A stretch of 64,000 bases of DNA from Flavobacteriales bacterium (GTDB taxonomy: Bacteria > Bacteroidota > Bacteroidia > Flavobacteriales_D > Crocinitomicaceae), in NCBI GenBank assembly GCA_947488235.1, contig CANLAQ010000005.1, forward strand, positions 18,357 through 82,356, given 5' to 3'. The position numbers and the translations under genes are program-made. The notes below the pieces were generated by a model. That model worked only from the letters and a program-made list of their open reading frames with translations. It did no database searches and was not told where the DNA came from. Below, piece by piece: positions 45,270 through 54,143 of this stretch (within the stretch, counting starts at the first letter, position 1; each line of letters starts with the position of its first letter).

Positions 45270-45304
45270 TTTAAACAAGTGTTTAAATAAAGTAGCTACC
45301 TTTG
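45270..45304 (+). promoter_or_regulatory. Candidate TetR operator and -7 box of the efflux operon
   Basis: TTTAAACA-AG-TGTTTAAA (45270-45287) is a perfect 8-bp inverted repeat, typical of a TetR-family operator. TACCTTTG at 45297-45304 is a Bacteroidota -7 box. Since the operator lies between the -33 and -7 positions, repressor binding would block transcription. The tetR ATG is at 45321. Confidence 0.6.
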
Positions 45305-45320
45305 CATCGAAATTGCAAAA

Positions 45321-45941
45321 ATGATAGATTGTTCCTCTTCCGAAGATAAAATAAAAGATGCTGCTAAGCGGGTCTTTATCCTAAAGGGATTCTCAGGTTG
45401 TACTTCTCGTGAAATAGCGCGTGAGTCAGGCATGAATGTAGCATTAGTGAATTATTATTTTCGTTCTAAAGACAAATTATTTCAAATTATTTTCCAGGCA
45501 GTACTCGAAGAATTTATGCTATCGATGTATTCTGTTTTTTCGTCAGATGCTTCATTGAAGGACAAAATCAGAATCTTGATTGAAAGAGAATATGATTTCA
45601 TTTCTAAAAATCCTGAAATTCCAGGCTTTATCATCAATGAATTGTCGAGAGAAAACAAGGAGTCTTCTGAGGTGGTAGAATTGCTGAACAAAATTTCAGC
45701 CTCTGGTGTTATGAAGCAAGCAGAAGCAGCGCAACAAATAGGTGAAATGAGAAAAATTGATATTATTGGCATTTCCTTACTAGTCACATCCAACTGCCAG
45801 TATCCTTTTATAGCGAAGTCGCTGCTTCAAAAAATGCACGGTTTATCAGATAAAGATTATTTCGAATATCTGGAAACTCACAAAAAAAATGTCACTGAAA
45901 TGATTTTAACTTTTTTATTTCCCAATCCAACTGTAAATTAA
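45321..45941 (+). CDS. TetR/AcrR-family regulator of the efflux operon
   Basis: A 206-residue repressor. The N-terminal HTH is typical: IKDAAKRVFILKGFSGCTSREIARESGMNVALVNYYFRSKDKLF (residues 9-52), followed by a helical ligand-binding domain. A palindrome directly upstream suggests autorepression and control of the whole operon. It precedes the tolC-like gene by 5 nt and is co-directional with the membrane-fusion and RND genes. The inducer is unknown. The start at 45321 is the only ATG near the N terminus. Confidence 0.92.
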   Translation: MIDCSSSEDKIKDAAKRVFILKGFSGCTSREIARESGMNVALVNYYFRSKDKLFQIIFQAVLEEFMLSMYSVFSSDASLKDKIRILIEREYDFISKNPEIPGFIINELSRENKESSEVVELLNKISASGVMKQAEAAQQIGEMRKIDIIGISLLVTSNCQYPFIAKSLLQKMHGLSDKDYFEYLETHKKNVTEMILTFLFPNPTVN

Positions 45942-45946
45942 TTACC

Positions 45947-47245
45947 ATGAAAATATACTTATTTTTAATCTTCTCAATTCTTAGTATTGCTGCTATTCAG
46001 GCACAAACTCTGGATCTAGCGACTTGTTTTAAAATGGCGGACTCTGCGAACATTACGCTTAGAAATTCGCGTTTAGATATTGAAATCAATCAGAAACAGA
46101 AAAATGCTTATTTAGCATCTCGTTATCCTAAAATTACTGCGACAGGTGATTACAAGTATAATGCAATTATCCCGGGACAAGTAGTTCCAGCCGCGTTTTT
46201 TGGCGGTGCTCCTGGTACTTACACTACAGTACAATTTGGGGTTCCTTATAATTTAAGCAATACGGTTCAATTGACTCAAATTCTATACAATCCACTAGTT
46301 AATTATGGCTTATCTGCTTTGGATATTAATCAAAAAATTGTTGAAATTCAAAATCAATTAAGTACTCAAGAAGTGCGTCAACAGGTTGCTAGTACCTTCT
46401 TTAATTTGCAAGCGGTAGGTCGTCAAATTTTATTCGTTGAAGGAAATATTTCCAATATGGATAAATTAATTGCTAATCTTGAAAAGACATATGAGCAAGG
46501 TTTAGTCATTGGAACGGATGTAGATAAATTAAAGATAAGTCGCTTAAGTCTATTGAACAATCAGCAATCCTTGAACGCTACTAAATTTCAATTGGAAAGT
46601 CTTTTGCGCATTTTAATTGGTTTAAAAAATGACGCTCCTATTTCTTTACTTTCTGATGAAATGATTGAAAAGTCTATTTTAATCGATAAAACAAACATTT
46701 CACGACCGGAATTATTATTGATTCAATCTCAACAAGAAATGAATATAGAGGAGAGAAAAGGTACTAGTATGTCTTACCTTCCAAATTTGACCTTCTATGG
46801 ATCTTATAATTATACCTATAACATGAAACCTGCTGATGATTTTCGTAAGGGAATTAATTCAGCATTTATAGGTTTGCGATTAGATTGGACTTTGTTTGAC
46901 GGTTTTGAGAAATATAACAAACAAAAAATGAATTTAATGAATAAGGATAAGTTGAACAATCAACTTGATTTAACTACACAACAGTTAAACCTTCAAACTG
47001 AAAATGCTAAAAATCAAATCGAAATTCAAACCAGTTCATTGAATATCGCTAAGGAACAATTGGTTCTAGCTACACGGGTATACAATCAATCTACTGCTCA
47101 ATATAATTTGGGAACTATTAGTACCAATGAGTTAATTCAAGCGGATAATGGTTTGCAACAAGCACAAACAAATGTTATTGCTACCTATATTCAATTGCGT
47201 CAGGCAGAATTGACATTTTTAAGATCAATAGGAAATATTAAATAA
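45947..47245 (+). CDS. TolC-family outer-membrane efflux channel
   Basis: A 432-residue protein with a signal peptide (1-20, ending IQAQ), followed by two TolC/OEP repeats made of long helices and barrel hairpins. Helix patterns such as LDLATCFKMADSANITLRNSRLDIEINQ and, at the end, YNQSTAQYNLGTISTNELIQADNGLQQAQ are typical of the family. It forms the outer-membrane exit duct of the RND pump encoded downstream. The order regulator, duct, adaptor, pump is a standard single transcript in Bacteroidota. Confidence 0.93.
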   Translation: MKIYLFLIFSILSIAAIQAQTLDLATCFKMADSANITLRNSRLDIEINQKQKNAYLASRYPKITATGDYKYNAIIPGQVVPAAFFGGAPGTYTTVQFGVPYNLSNTVQLTQILYNPLVNYGLSALDINQKIVEIQNQLSTQEVRQQVASTFFNLQAVGRQILFVEGNISNMDKLIANLEKTYEQGLVIGTDVDKLKISRLSLLNNQQSLNATKFQLESLLRILIGLKNDAPISLLSDEMIEKSILIDKTNISRPELLLIQSQQEMNIEERKGTSMSYLPNLTFYGSYNYTYNMKPADDFRKGINSAFIGLRLDWTLFDGFEKYNKQKMNLMNKDKLNNQLDLTTQQLNLQTENAKNQIEIQTSSLNIAKEQLVLATRVYNQSTAQYNLGTISTNELIQADNGLQQAQTNVIATYIQLRQAELTFLRSIGNIK

Positions 47246-47262
47246 TAGTTAAAAATATAGTA

Positions 47263-48318
47263 ATGAATAAAAAAGTAATTGTAGTTGGTATCATCGCCAT
47301 AGGTTTTGTGGGTTTAATTGTCGCAAAATTATTTTCAAATAAAGACGCAGTCGAAAAAAAAATATTCATTAATGATGTGAATGAGCCCATTTTAGTGGAG
47401 TCCATTCAGCCTTCAATGCATACTTTCCAAAGTGAATTTTCTTATCTAGGAACCTTTGAACCCAATAGACAAAATATAATTGGTGCCGAAGGTCAGGGCC
47501 GAATAGTATCCTTAAATGTACAAGAGGGTGACAGAATAGCGCAAGGGGGTGTAATTGCCAAATTAGATGATGAAATGCTTCAACTTCAAATTGATAATTT
47601 AGAGGTAAGTATTGAAGGTCAAAAAAATGATGATAATCGTTACACGGCTCTTTCAAAAGATGCTGCTATCCCTGCAGTTCAAGCTGAGAAAACAAAATTG
47701 GGTTTGAAATCTTCTGAAATTCAGAAAAAACAATTGCAAAAACAATTAAGAGGAACAATTCTGAAAGCGCCCTTCTCTGGAGTAGTCACTAAAAAATTAG
47801 TGGATTTAGGTTCCGTAATAGGTATGGGATCGCCGGTTGTTGAAATTACAGATGTTTCTTCACTAAAATTAACGGTTAATGTTCCTGAGCGTGACATCAT
47901 GAAATTCAGCATGAATCAATTGGTTAATGTTTCTATAGATGTTTATCCTGGTGAAATGTTTCAAGGTAAAGTGAGTCTTATCGGAATTCAAGCTGATAAA
48001 ACCCACAATTTTAAAGTTCAAGTTTTGGTAAATAATGCCAAAGGAATTTTAAGAGCCGGCATGTATGGCACTTCTAGTTTGGTTAATTCAAGCAGTATCT
48101 CTGCGTTTTCAATTCCTAGAAAAGCTTTGGTTGGATCTACCAAACAACCCAAGGTTTATGTGATAAAAAATGGCAAAGCGGTATTGGTTTCCTTCAATGC
48201 AGGAACTGCGGATGGTGAATTTATCGAAGTAGTAAGTGGTTTGTCTAAAAACGATAAAATCGTTATCAAAGGACAGGTGAATTTAACGAATAATGCTCCG
48301 GTAAAAACGAATAAATAA
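47263..48318 (+). CDS. RND efflux periplasmic adaptor (membrane-fusion protein)
   Basis: A 351-residue periplasmic adaptor with one N-terminal hydrophobic segment (5-24). The biotinyl-lipoyl-like hairpin appears as GAEGQGRIVSLNVQEGDRIAQGGVIAKLDD and LRGTILKAPFSGVVTKKLVDLGSVIGMG, with a helical hairpin between. The beta-barrel part follows with VPERDIMKFSMNQLVNVSID, and the C-terminal membrane-proximal domain ends in GQVNLTNNAPVK. It bridges the RND pump and the TolC-like duct. It starts 17 nt after the duct gene and is followed by the pump 10 nt after its stop. Confidence 0.93.
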   Translation: MNKKVIVVGIIAIGFVGLIVAKLFSNKDAVEKKIFINDVNEPILVESIQPSMHTFQSEFSYLGTFEPNRQNIIGAEGQGRIVSLNVQEGDRIAQGGVIAKLDDEMLQLQIDNLEVSIEGQKNDDNRYTALSKDAAIPAVQAEKTKLGLKSSEIQKKQLQKQLRGTILKAPFSGVVTKKLVDLGSVIGMGSPVVEITDVSSLKLTVNVPERDIMKFSMNQLVNVSIDVYPGEMFQGKVSLIGIQADKTHNFKVQVLVNNAKGILRAGMYGTSSLVNSSSISAFSIPRKALVGSTKQPKVYVIKNGKAVLVSFNAGTADGEFIEVVSGLSKNDKIVIKGQVNLTNNAPVKTNK

Positions 48319-48328
48319 GAATAAGACC

Positions 48329-51300
48329 ATGACTTTAACAGAATTATCGATTAAAAGACCTTCGTTTATAATTGTTGTATTTACAATTTTAATCGGTGGT
48401 GGAATGCTTTGCTATAATCAATTGAGCTACGAGTTATTACCTGATTTCTCTCCGCCTTTAATTATGGTTACGACTACTTATCCTGGTGCTTCTCCAGCTA
48501 CAGTTGAAAGTCAAGTTGCCAAACCTTTAGAAGATGCCCTTAGTGGTTTAGAAAATATTAATGAGGTTACTGCTTTTTCTTTGGACAACGCTTGTATTGT
48601 CTTACTTGAATTTAAGGCTTCCGCCAATATGGATGAATCTGTTCAAGATGCTCAACGAAAAATAAATAACATTCAAAATTCACTACCAGAAGGAGCGCAA
48701 ACACCAATTCTTTCAAAAATTGAACCGAATGCTTCTCCAGTACTTCAAGTAAGTGCCGTCGCCAAAAATATGTCCGATCGAGACTTTATGGTATTGATGG
48801 AAGATCAGATTTTACCTCAAATTAAACAAACAAAAGGGGTTTCTGAAGTGCAAGTGATTGGTGGTGAAAAGCGTCAATTCAGGGTTAATGTAAATAAAGA
48901 AAAATTAAAAGCTTATGGCTTTTCCTTAGCCAATATCAATCAGGCAATTTCTGCCGCTAATGTTGAATTTCCTACAGGAAAATTGAAGAATGATGCCAGT
49001 CAAATGACCGTTCGTTTATCGGGAAAATTGTCAAGTATTGAGGACTTGGAAAATCTTATTATTGTCTCTAATGCTGCTTCAACTGTCAAATTGCGCGATG
49101 TTGCAGAAATTGTTGATGGCTCCAATGACCAAATCGCAATCAGTCGCTTAAACGGACAAAATGGTATCGGTCTTCGCATTAAAAAACAAAGCGATGCCAA
49201 TGCTGTAGATATGTCGAATGTTACAAAAGAGCGTTTTAAAATAATTGAGGAAAAATATAAGAAGGAAGGGATCCATTTTACCGTTGCAACCGACACCTCG
49301 ATTCCAACCATTGAATCTGTTGATGCGGTTCTCCATGACCTAGGATTAGCCATCGTTTTAGTCGCTATTGTGATGTTATTATTCCTACATACTTTGCGCA
49401 ATGCAGTTATCGTATTGGTGGCAATTCCCGCTTCCTTGATTTCTACTTTCATCGCTATGTATATGCTGGGTTATACACTCAACTTAATGACACTCCTTGC
49501 TATGTCGCTCGTAATTGGAATCTTGGTTGATGATTCAATTGTTGTCCTTGAAAATATTTATCGCCATTTGCAAATGGGTAAAAATAGGAGACAAGCCGCT
49601 TTGGATGGTCGAAATGAAATCGGGTTTACCGCCTTAGCGATAACTCTTGTTGATGTTGTTGTATTTTCACCAGTGGTATTTATTGAAGGTACTATTTCTG
49701 ATATTCTTAAACAGTTTTCAATTGTTGTGGTTGTTTCAACATTAATGTCACTATTTGTTTGTTTCACCTTGACTCCCTGGTTGGCTTCTAGGTTAGCCAA
49801 AGAAATAAAATTAAATCCCAAAAATTGGTTCCATGCATTTTTGTTATGGTTTGAAAGACGCGTTGCTATCTTCACTTCCTCTTATGTGCAATTGGTTGCA
49901 TGGTCTCTTAAGCATAAATTAATAATGTTCTCTGCTGTAGCTGTAATATTTATCTCCAGTATGGCAACTATGGGCTTAGGTATCGTTGGACAAGAATTTG
50001 TTGCTCAAGGGGATCAAGGAAAATTTGTAATTAAATTGAAATTTGATAAGAGTACCACCTTTGAAGAGAATAATGCGATTACACTTCAAATTGAAAAAAT
50101 GATTCTTGCACAAAAAGATCGTGTTGCAATTGTTTTTGCTAATGTTGGTGGTCCTAGCTCTGGAATGGGCGCTGCTTCTTTTGGATCAGAAAATAAATCT
50201 GAATTAACGGTTAAATTAATCAAGGATAAACAAAAGGAAATCCCTACCATTCCTTATATGAATGCAATTCGCAAGAAAATTGAAGATAAATATCCAGGAA
50301 TTGAGGTCAAGGCAATCAACATAGGAATGGTTGAATCTGAAGAGGCTCCCATTGAAATCTTCCTTTCTTCTGATGATCATGAACTGCTAATGAAGGAGGC
50401 AAAACGCTTAAAGACTATGCTGTTGGAAACTAAGGGCGCCAAAGACCCAACAATCTCAACAGATGATGTTACTCCAGAAGTTCATATTGAATTGGATCGA
50501 GAGAAGATGGGCCAACTTGGACTTCCAATTGCTTTGGTAGGTTTGCAACTTCAAAATGCTTTAACCGGAAATGATGATGCTCAATACGATGACAAAGGCC
50601 AAGAATACGACATCAATGTAATGATGGATAAGTTCGATCGCAAAAATGTAGAGGATTTAGAGAAAATGACCTTCACTAATAATGAAGGCAAACAAGTTTC
50701 TTTGACTGAATTTGCAGATCTTTCTGTTGAAAATGGAGAAGGATCTTTGGAACGCAAAAATAGAATTTCCAATACTACCATTAGATGTTATGTACAAGGC
50801 ACTGCCTCCGGAAATGTTTCTAAGGATATTGAAACTTATTTGAAAAAAGCTCCCTTAGATGAAAATGTAAGAATGCTTTGGGGTGGTGAGGTTAAACGCC
50901 AAAAAGAATCGGTTGGAGCTCTAGGAACAGCTATGGGAATTGGTTTGATTTTGGTGTATTTAATTATGGTGGTCTTGTATGATAGTTATATTTACCCTTT
51001 CGTTGTATTATTCTCGATCTTAGTTGCATTGGTAGGTGCTATTCTTGCATTGAATCTAACTTCTTCCAGTATGGGAATCTTTACCATGCTCGGAATGCTC
51101 ATGCTGCTGGGACTAGTAGCCAAAAATGCCATTTTAATTGTCGATTTTACCAATCAACTGAAGAAGGAGGGCATGTCTACTTACAATGCCTTACTCAAGT
51201 CTGTTAGTGAACGAATGCGTCCGATTTTGATGACTACTATATCCATGGTAATTGGTATGATTCCAATTGCAATTGCTACCGGTTCTGGTGCTGAATGGAA

Positions 51301-51451
51301 AAATGGTTTGGCATGGGTACTTATTGGTGGATTAACAAGTTCTATGTTCTTAACAATCATCGTTGTTCCAATGATGTATTATGTAGTAGATCGTATTAAA
51401 GATCGATTCGCAGCAAGAGCTGAAAAATTATTAGCGACGATTGAAGATTAA
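48329..51451 (+). CDS. RND-family efflux transporter (AcrB/HAE1-like)
   Basis: A 1040-residue proton-driven pump in the inner membrane with two homologous halves of six helices each plus large periplasmic loops. Helix 4 carries the proton-relay pair in VIGILVDDSIVVLENIYRHL. The partner lysine of helix 10 appears in GLVAKNAILIVDFTNQLKKEG. The start LSIKRPSFIIVVFTILI is typical. It probably exports hydrophobic or amphiphilic compounds, since the heavy-metal (CusA-type) methionine sites were not evident. Long acidic loops and full length suggest an intact gene. It is the last gene of the tetR-tolC operon. Confidence 0.94.
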   Translation: MTLTELSIKRPSFIIVVFTILIGGGMLCYNQLSYELLPDFSPPLIMVTTTYPGASPATVESQVAKPLEDALSGLENINEVTAFSLDNACIVLLEFKASANMDESVQDAQRKINNIQNSLPEGAQTPILSKIEPNASPVLQVSAVAKNMSDRDFMVLMEDQILPQIKQTKGVSEVQVIGGEKRQFRVNVNKEKLKAYGFSLANINQAISAANVEFPTGKLKNDASQMTVRLSGKLSSIEDLENLIIVSNAASTVKLRDVAEIVDGSNDQIAISRLNGQNGIGLRIKKQSDANAVDMSNVTKERFKIIEEKYKKEGIHFTVATDTSIPTIESVDAVLHDLGLAIVLVAIVMLLFLHTLRNAVIVLVAIPASLISTFIAMYMLGYTLNLMTLLAMSLVIGILVDDSIVVLENIYRHLQMGKNRRQAALDGRNEIGFTALAITLVDVVVFSPVVFIEGTISDILKQFSIVVVVSTLMSLFVCFTLTPWLASRLAKEIKLNPKNWFHAFLLWFERRVAIFTSSYVQLVAWSLKHKLIMFSAVAVIFISSMATMGLGIVGQEFVAQGDQGKFVIKLKFDKSTTFEENNAITLQIEKMILAQKDRVAIVFANVGGPSSGMGAASFGSENKSELTVKLIKDKQKEIPTIPYMNAIRKKIEDKYPGIEVKAINIGMVESEEAPIEIFLSSDDHELLMKEAKRLKTMLLETKGAKDPTISTDDVTPEVHIELDREKMGQLGLPIALVGLQLQNALTGNDDAQYDDKGQEYDINVMMDKFDRKNVEDLEKMTFTNNEGKQVSLTEFADLSVENGEGSLERKNRISNTTIRCYVQGTASGNVSKDIETYLKKAPLDENVRMLWGGEVKRQKESVGALGTAMGIGLILVYLIMVVLYDSYIYPFVVLFSILVALVGAILALNLTSSSMGIFTMLGMLMLLGLVAKNAILIVDFTNQLKKEGMSTYNALLKSVSERMRPILMTTISMVIGMIPIAIATGSGAEWKNGLAWVLIGGLTSSMFLTIIVVPMMYYVVDRIKDRFAARAEKLLATIED

Positions 51452-51553
51452 AGATTGTGTGATGCTGATATAAGTATAAATGCTATTTTGATGATTTCAA
51501 TTTACTCTTAAATTAATCTCACTATATTTGGCAATCAAAAAAAAGGAGTTGTG

Positions 51554-52270
51554 ATGAGGATTGGATCTGATTTTGAAAAAATAAAGTTTGATTTTTTAGG
51601 ATTTCATTTGATGGAACCAAATGCTTTTATTGGTGATGTAATTTTGTTTTTAATTGCGTTATTTTTAGCTTCCAAGATAGGGAAATATAAAAGTGGATCA
51701 GACTTTTCCATAAATTTTAGGAATTTTTTAATTCTATATAGTCTCAGCTTTTTTATGGGTGGTTTAGGACATTTACTCTTTAATTATTGGGCAATTCCAG
51801 GAAAATATGCGAGTTGGTTCGGCGTTTTTTTTGTTGCATTTTTTGTCGAAAAGGCAATGATTTCTTTGCATCCAAATCAAAAAACACAAGGCTTACTAAA
51901 TAAGATTTCAATGTTTAAGTTCATCAGCATGATATTGCTGGAGATTCTATTGCTTATTTATGTTGATATCTCTAACGACCCTTCTATTGGACTTGTTTTC
52001 CCTGCAATAAATTCTACTATTGGATTAGGATTTTCTCTTGGTGTATTAGGATTTTATTATCACAAAAAAATTCATGAATCATTCAAATATTTGTGGATGA
52101 GCACCCTTGTTGCATTGCCTTCTTTGCTATTTCAGGGTCTTAAAATTAATATCCATCCTTGGTTTGATAGAAATGATTTTAGTCATTTTCTCTTGGCAAT
52201 TTCACTTTTATTTTATTGGAAATTTATTGATGCATATTATCGTAAAGCAATAAGTCTAGTAATCAACTAA
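51554..52270 (+). CDS. Multi-pass membrane protein, DUF6962-like
   Basis: A 238-residue inner-membrane protein with about seven hydrophobic helices (for example AFIGDVILFLIALFLA, FLILYSLSFFMGGLGHLLF and MILLEILLLIYVDI). A GHLLFNYW-type His and a later HPWFDRNDFSHFLL give His residues near the membrane surface. It resembles the family catalogued as DUF6962, whose role is unknown. A purine-rich AAGGAG stretch at 51543-51548, 5 nt before the ATG at 51554, is one of the few good Shine-Dalgarno sites in the window. It stands alone between the efflux operon and an exported protein gene. Confidence 0.65.
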   Translation: MRIGSDFEKIKFDFLGFHLMEPNAFIGDVILFLIALFLASKIGKYKSGSDFSINFRNFLILYSLSFFMGGLGHLLFNYWAIPGKYASWFGVFFVAFFVEKAMISLHPNQKTQGLLNKISMFKFISMILLEILLLIYVDISNDPSIGLVFPAINSTIGLGFSLGVLGFYYHKKIHESFKYLWMSTLVALPSLLFQGLKINIHPWFDRNDFSHFLLAISLLFYWKFIDAYYRKAISLVIN

Positions 52271-52385
52271 TCCCACCAAGATTCCTGTTGCGGCGCTTCC
52301 AAAAGGTTGTTGACAGATCCTATTAGAGGGACAATAGTTTTAAAATTTTTATTCTTGTTTTATCAAAGTTTAACTACTCATGATG

Positions 52386-53000
52386 CTATTCAACTACAGT
52401 TAGGATTGCAGTTATTGGGCCTTGTTGCACACCATCTCGAGTATAAAAAACTTCTATTGCTACCTTTTTTCCGCTCCGAATTTCACTAATAACGGATGGG
52501 TCAATAGTATTTCCAGTATTTCTTACTTCATATTCATTAATAATAATTCCTGAACCAGAAACTGAAATTTCAGCGCCAATACATGGATTATATTCACCTA
52601 AACTTAGATTTATTGTCATTCCTCGAGATTTGGATATTGTAGTGTTGGTAATTTGAGGCAATGGAAATGGCCTAACATTGTATATATAACTTCCACAATT
52701 GACAGACCGCCCATTTTTATCCTTTCCTGTAAGAGTAATAGAAACTGATTTTTCACCTGAATCAACTGTGACATAGTATCCTGAATGATCTATACCATTT
52801 TTGTCTTTCCAAGACGATTTTGTTGCGGTGCCACCTGAAACATTGATACTATTTGATTTCATGTCGGGACAGACCACCTCTACCTTATTTTGATATCCTG
52901 TAAATAAAACCGCAAATTCACCACAACTTAACTTTAGGTTACATTGTGCAATAGCGAGTAAATTAAAGCTTAAGAAAGCTAAACTGATTATTTTTTTCAT
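52386..53000 (-). CDS. Exported protein of unknown function
   Basis: A 204-residue exported protein started at ATG 53000, giving a clean signal peptide (MKKIISLAFLSFNLLAIAQ, residues 1-19). The mature chain is beta-rich, with Ig-like spacing and four cysteines (CNLKLSC, a later CPDMKS and a CGSYIYNV). A repeated pattern KDKNGIDHSGYYVTVD and GKDKNGRSVNCGSYI suggests two related sandwich modules. I do not recognise a named family. It diverges from the LysM-protein gene. Confidence 0.65.
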   Translation of the reverse strand: MKKIISLAFLSFNLLAIAQCNLKLSCGEFAVLFTGYQNKVEVVCPDMKSNSINVSGGTATKSSWKDKNGIDHSGYYVTVDSGEKSVSITLTGKDKNGRSVNCGSYIYNVRPFPLPQITNTTISKSRGMTINLSLGEYNPCIGAEISVSGSGIIINEYEVRNTGNTIDPSVISEIRSGKKVAIEVFYTRDGVQQGPITAILTVVE

Positions 53001-53173
53001 AAGAAATAAATTAAAAGATAATAAATGGAGGAATTGCAAAGATCTTAAGTCCCTTTCTAGGTTTAATCCCTGACCTAGCAATTGGTTACTTTATTAATTT
53101 TAGGCATTTCAATTAACCAAAATTAATACTTTGAAAAGTTGTAACTTTGCTGCCTAAAATAGTTATTGAAGCT

Positions 53174-54091
53174 GTGAAATTATTTCGTTTTTCTTTAAAA
53201 ATAATTACTGCAATTGGATTGATTTCCCTTTTCAATAATAGCTTGTGCGCACAAACTGATGTTGAAATTGAATTTGATGATTCTCTTGTGGTGGATACGG
53301 TCAGCATTCCTGCTAAAGTTTCGATTTCATTAGCTCCCTTTGTATTGATTCATCCAGATACCATTCAATTGGGTGAGCATGATCAATTGGTTTGTGATTC
53401 TTATTGCGCTTCTGGTATGCCTGCTTTATATGATGCTTTGCATTCTTTTAATTCGCGCAGAATGGATAAGTTCGGCGGATATATCAATTCAAAAATCAAC
53501 AAAGGGCTGGAAGATATCCGCAAAAAAGGATTTAAATCTGATGTAAAAAAACTCTACATTCAAATAGACCCTCTTACTTTAACGGTTCATTGGATTGCCG
53601 TTGTTGGACCAAGTACAGATGGGAAATGTTATGTTCGTTTTGATAGTCGTGGTTCTGCGGGTGGGGGAGTGCCCGCTGTTGAGAAACAATTGAATACCAT
53701 GCACAGCTTATATCCAACACTTACTGCAACAAAGCTGCTTGAATTTAATGAAAATGTGGTCAAATGTTACGATTGGAATGGGACCCAACTCAATTCGTAT
53801 TGTAGCGCTGTTAATATTCGCCAGCATTTTTATAAATATTATGATACTCAAATAGATACTGCAATTTCATTGGAAGAATATACCATACGCTATCCTTGTA
53901 ATACAGAAGGTGCAAGTTTGCCTGGAGTTAAAAAAGTATTTGTGAAACCTCAACGCAAATACAAGGTTAAATCTGGAGACAGTTTAATCAGAATTGCTAA
54001 CAAGTACCATACAACAGTCGCAAAAATCAAGAAAGCGAATGGTTTGCGTTCTGACATGATCAGAATTGGACAAGTATTGAAAATTCCTTAA
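53174..54091 (+). CDS. Exported LysM-domain protein with novel N-terminal domain
   Basis: About 305 residues counted from the GTG at 53174. No ATG is available; an upstream TTG at 53147 overlaps a TAACTTTG promoter box (53142-53149), so the GTG is the better start and gives a signal peptide (about 1-26, ending LCAQ). The last 44 residues are a LysM domain (KYKVKSGDSLIRIANKYHTT, MIRIGQVLKIP) that binds peptidoglycan. The middle domain (about 70-215) has five cysteines (CDSYCASGMP, KCYVRFDSRG, VKCYDWNG, YCSAVNIRQHF) and no match I recognise; it could be a small hydrolase, but no catalytic set is evident. Confidence 0.75.
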   Translation: MKLFRFSLKIITAIGLISLFNNSLCAQTDVEIEFDDSLVVDTVSIPAKVSISLAPFVLIHPDTIQLGEHDQLVCDSYCASGMPALYDALHSFNSRRMDKFGGYINSKINKGLEDIRKKGFKSDVKKLYIQIDPLTLTVHWIAVVGPSTDGKCYVRFDSRGSAGGGVPAVEKQLNTMHSLYPTLTATKLLEFNENVVKCYDWNGTQLNSYCSAVNIRQHFYKYYDTQIDTAISLEEYTIRYPCNTEGASLPGVKKVFVKPQRKYKVKSGDSLIRIANKYHTTVAKIKKANGLRSDMIRIGQVLKIP

Positions 54092-54143
54092 TGTTCTTTG
54101 CGGTAGATAATTATTTCGTAAAGTTTCTTCTGGCAGATAGAAT

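Noticed and set aside
49000..49452. 150-codon minus-strand frame within the RND pump gene
   Set aside because: It lies fully within the conserved pump sequence and encodes a low-complexity product; it is a shadow frame.
53147..53173. TTG start of the LysM protein
   Set aside because: It overlaps the TAACTTTG promoter box and would lie before the transcription start; the GTG at 53174 gives a normal signal peptide.
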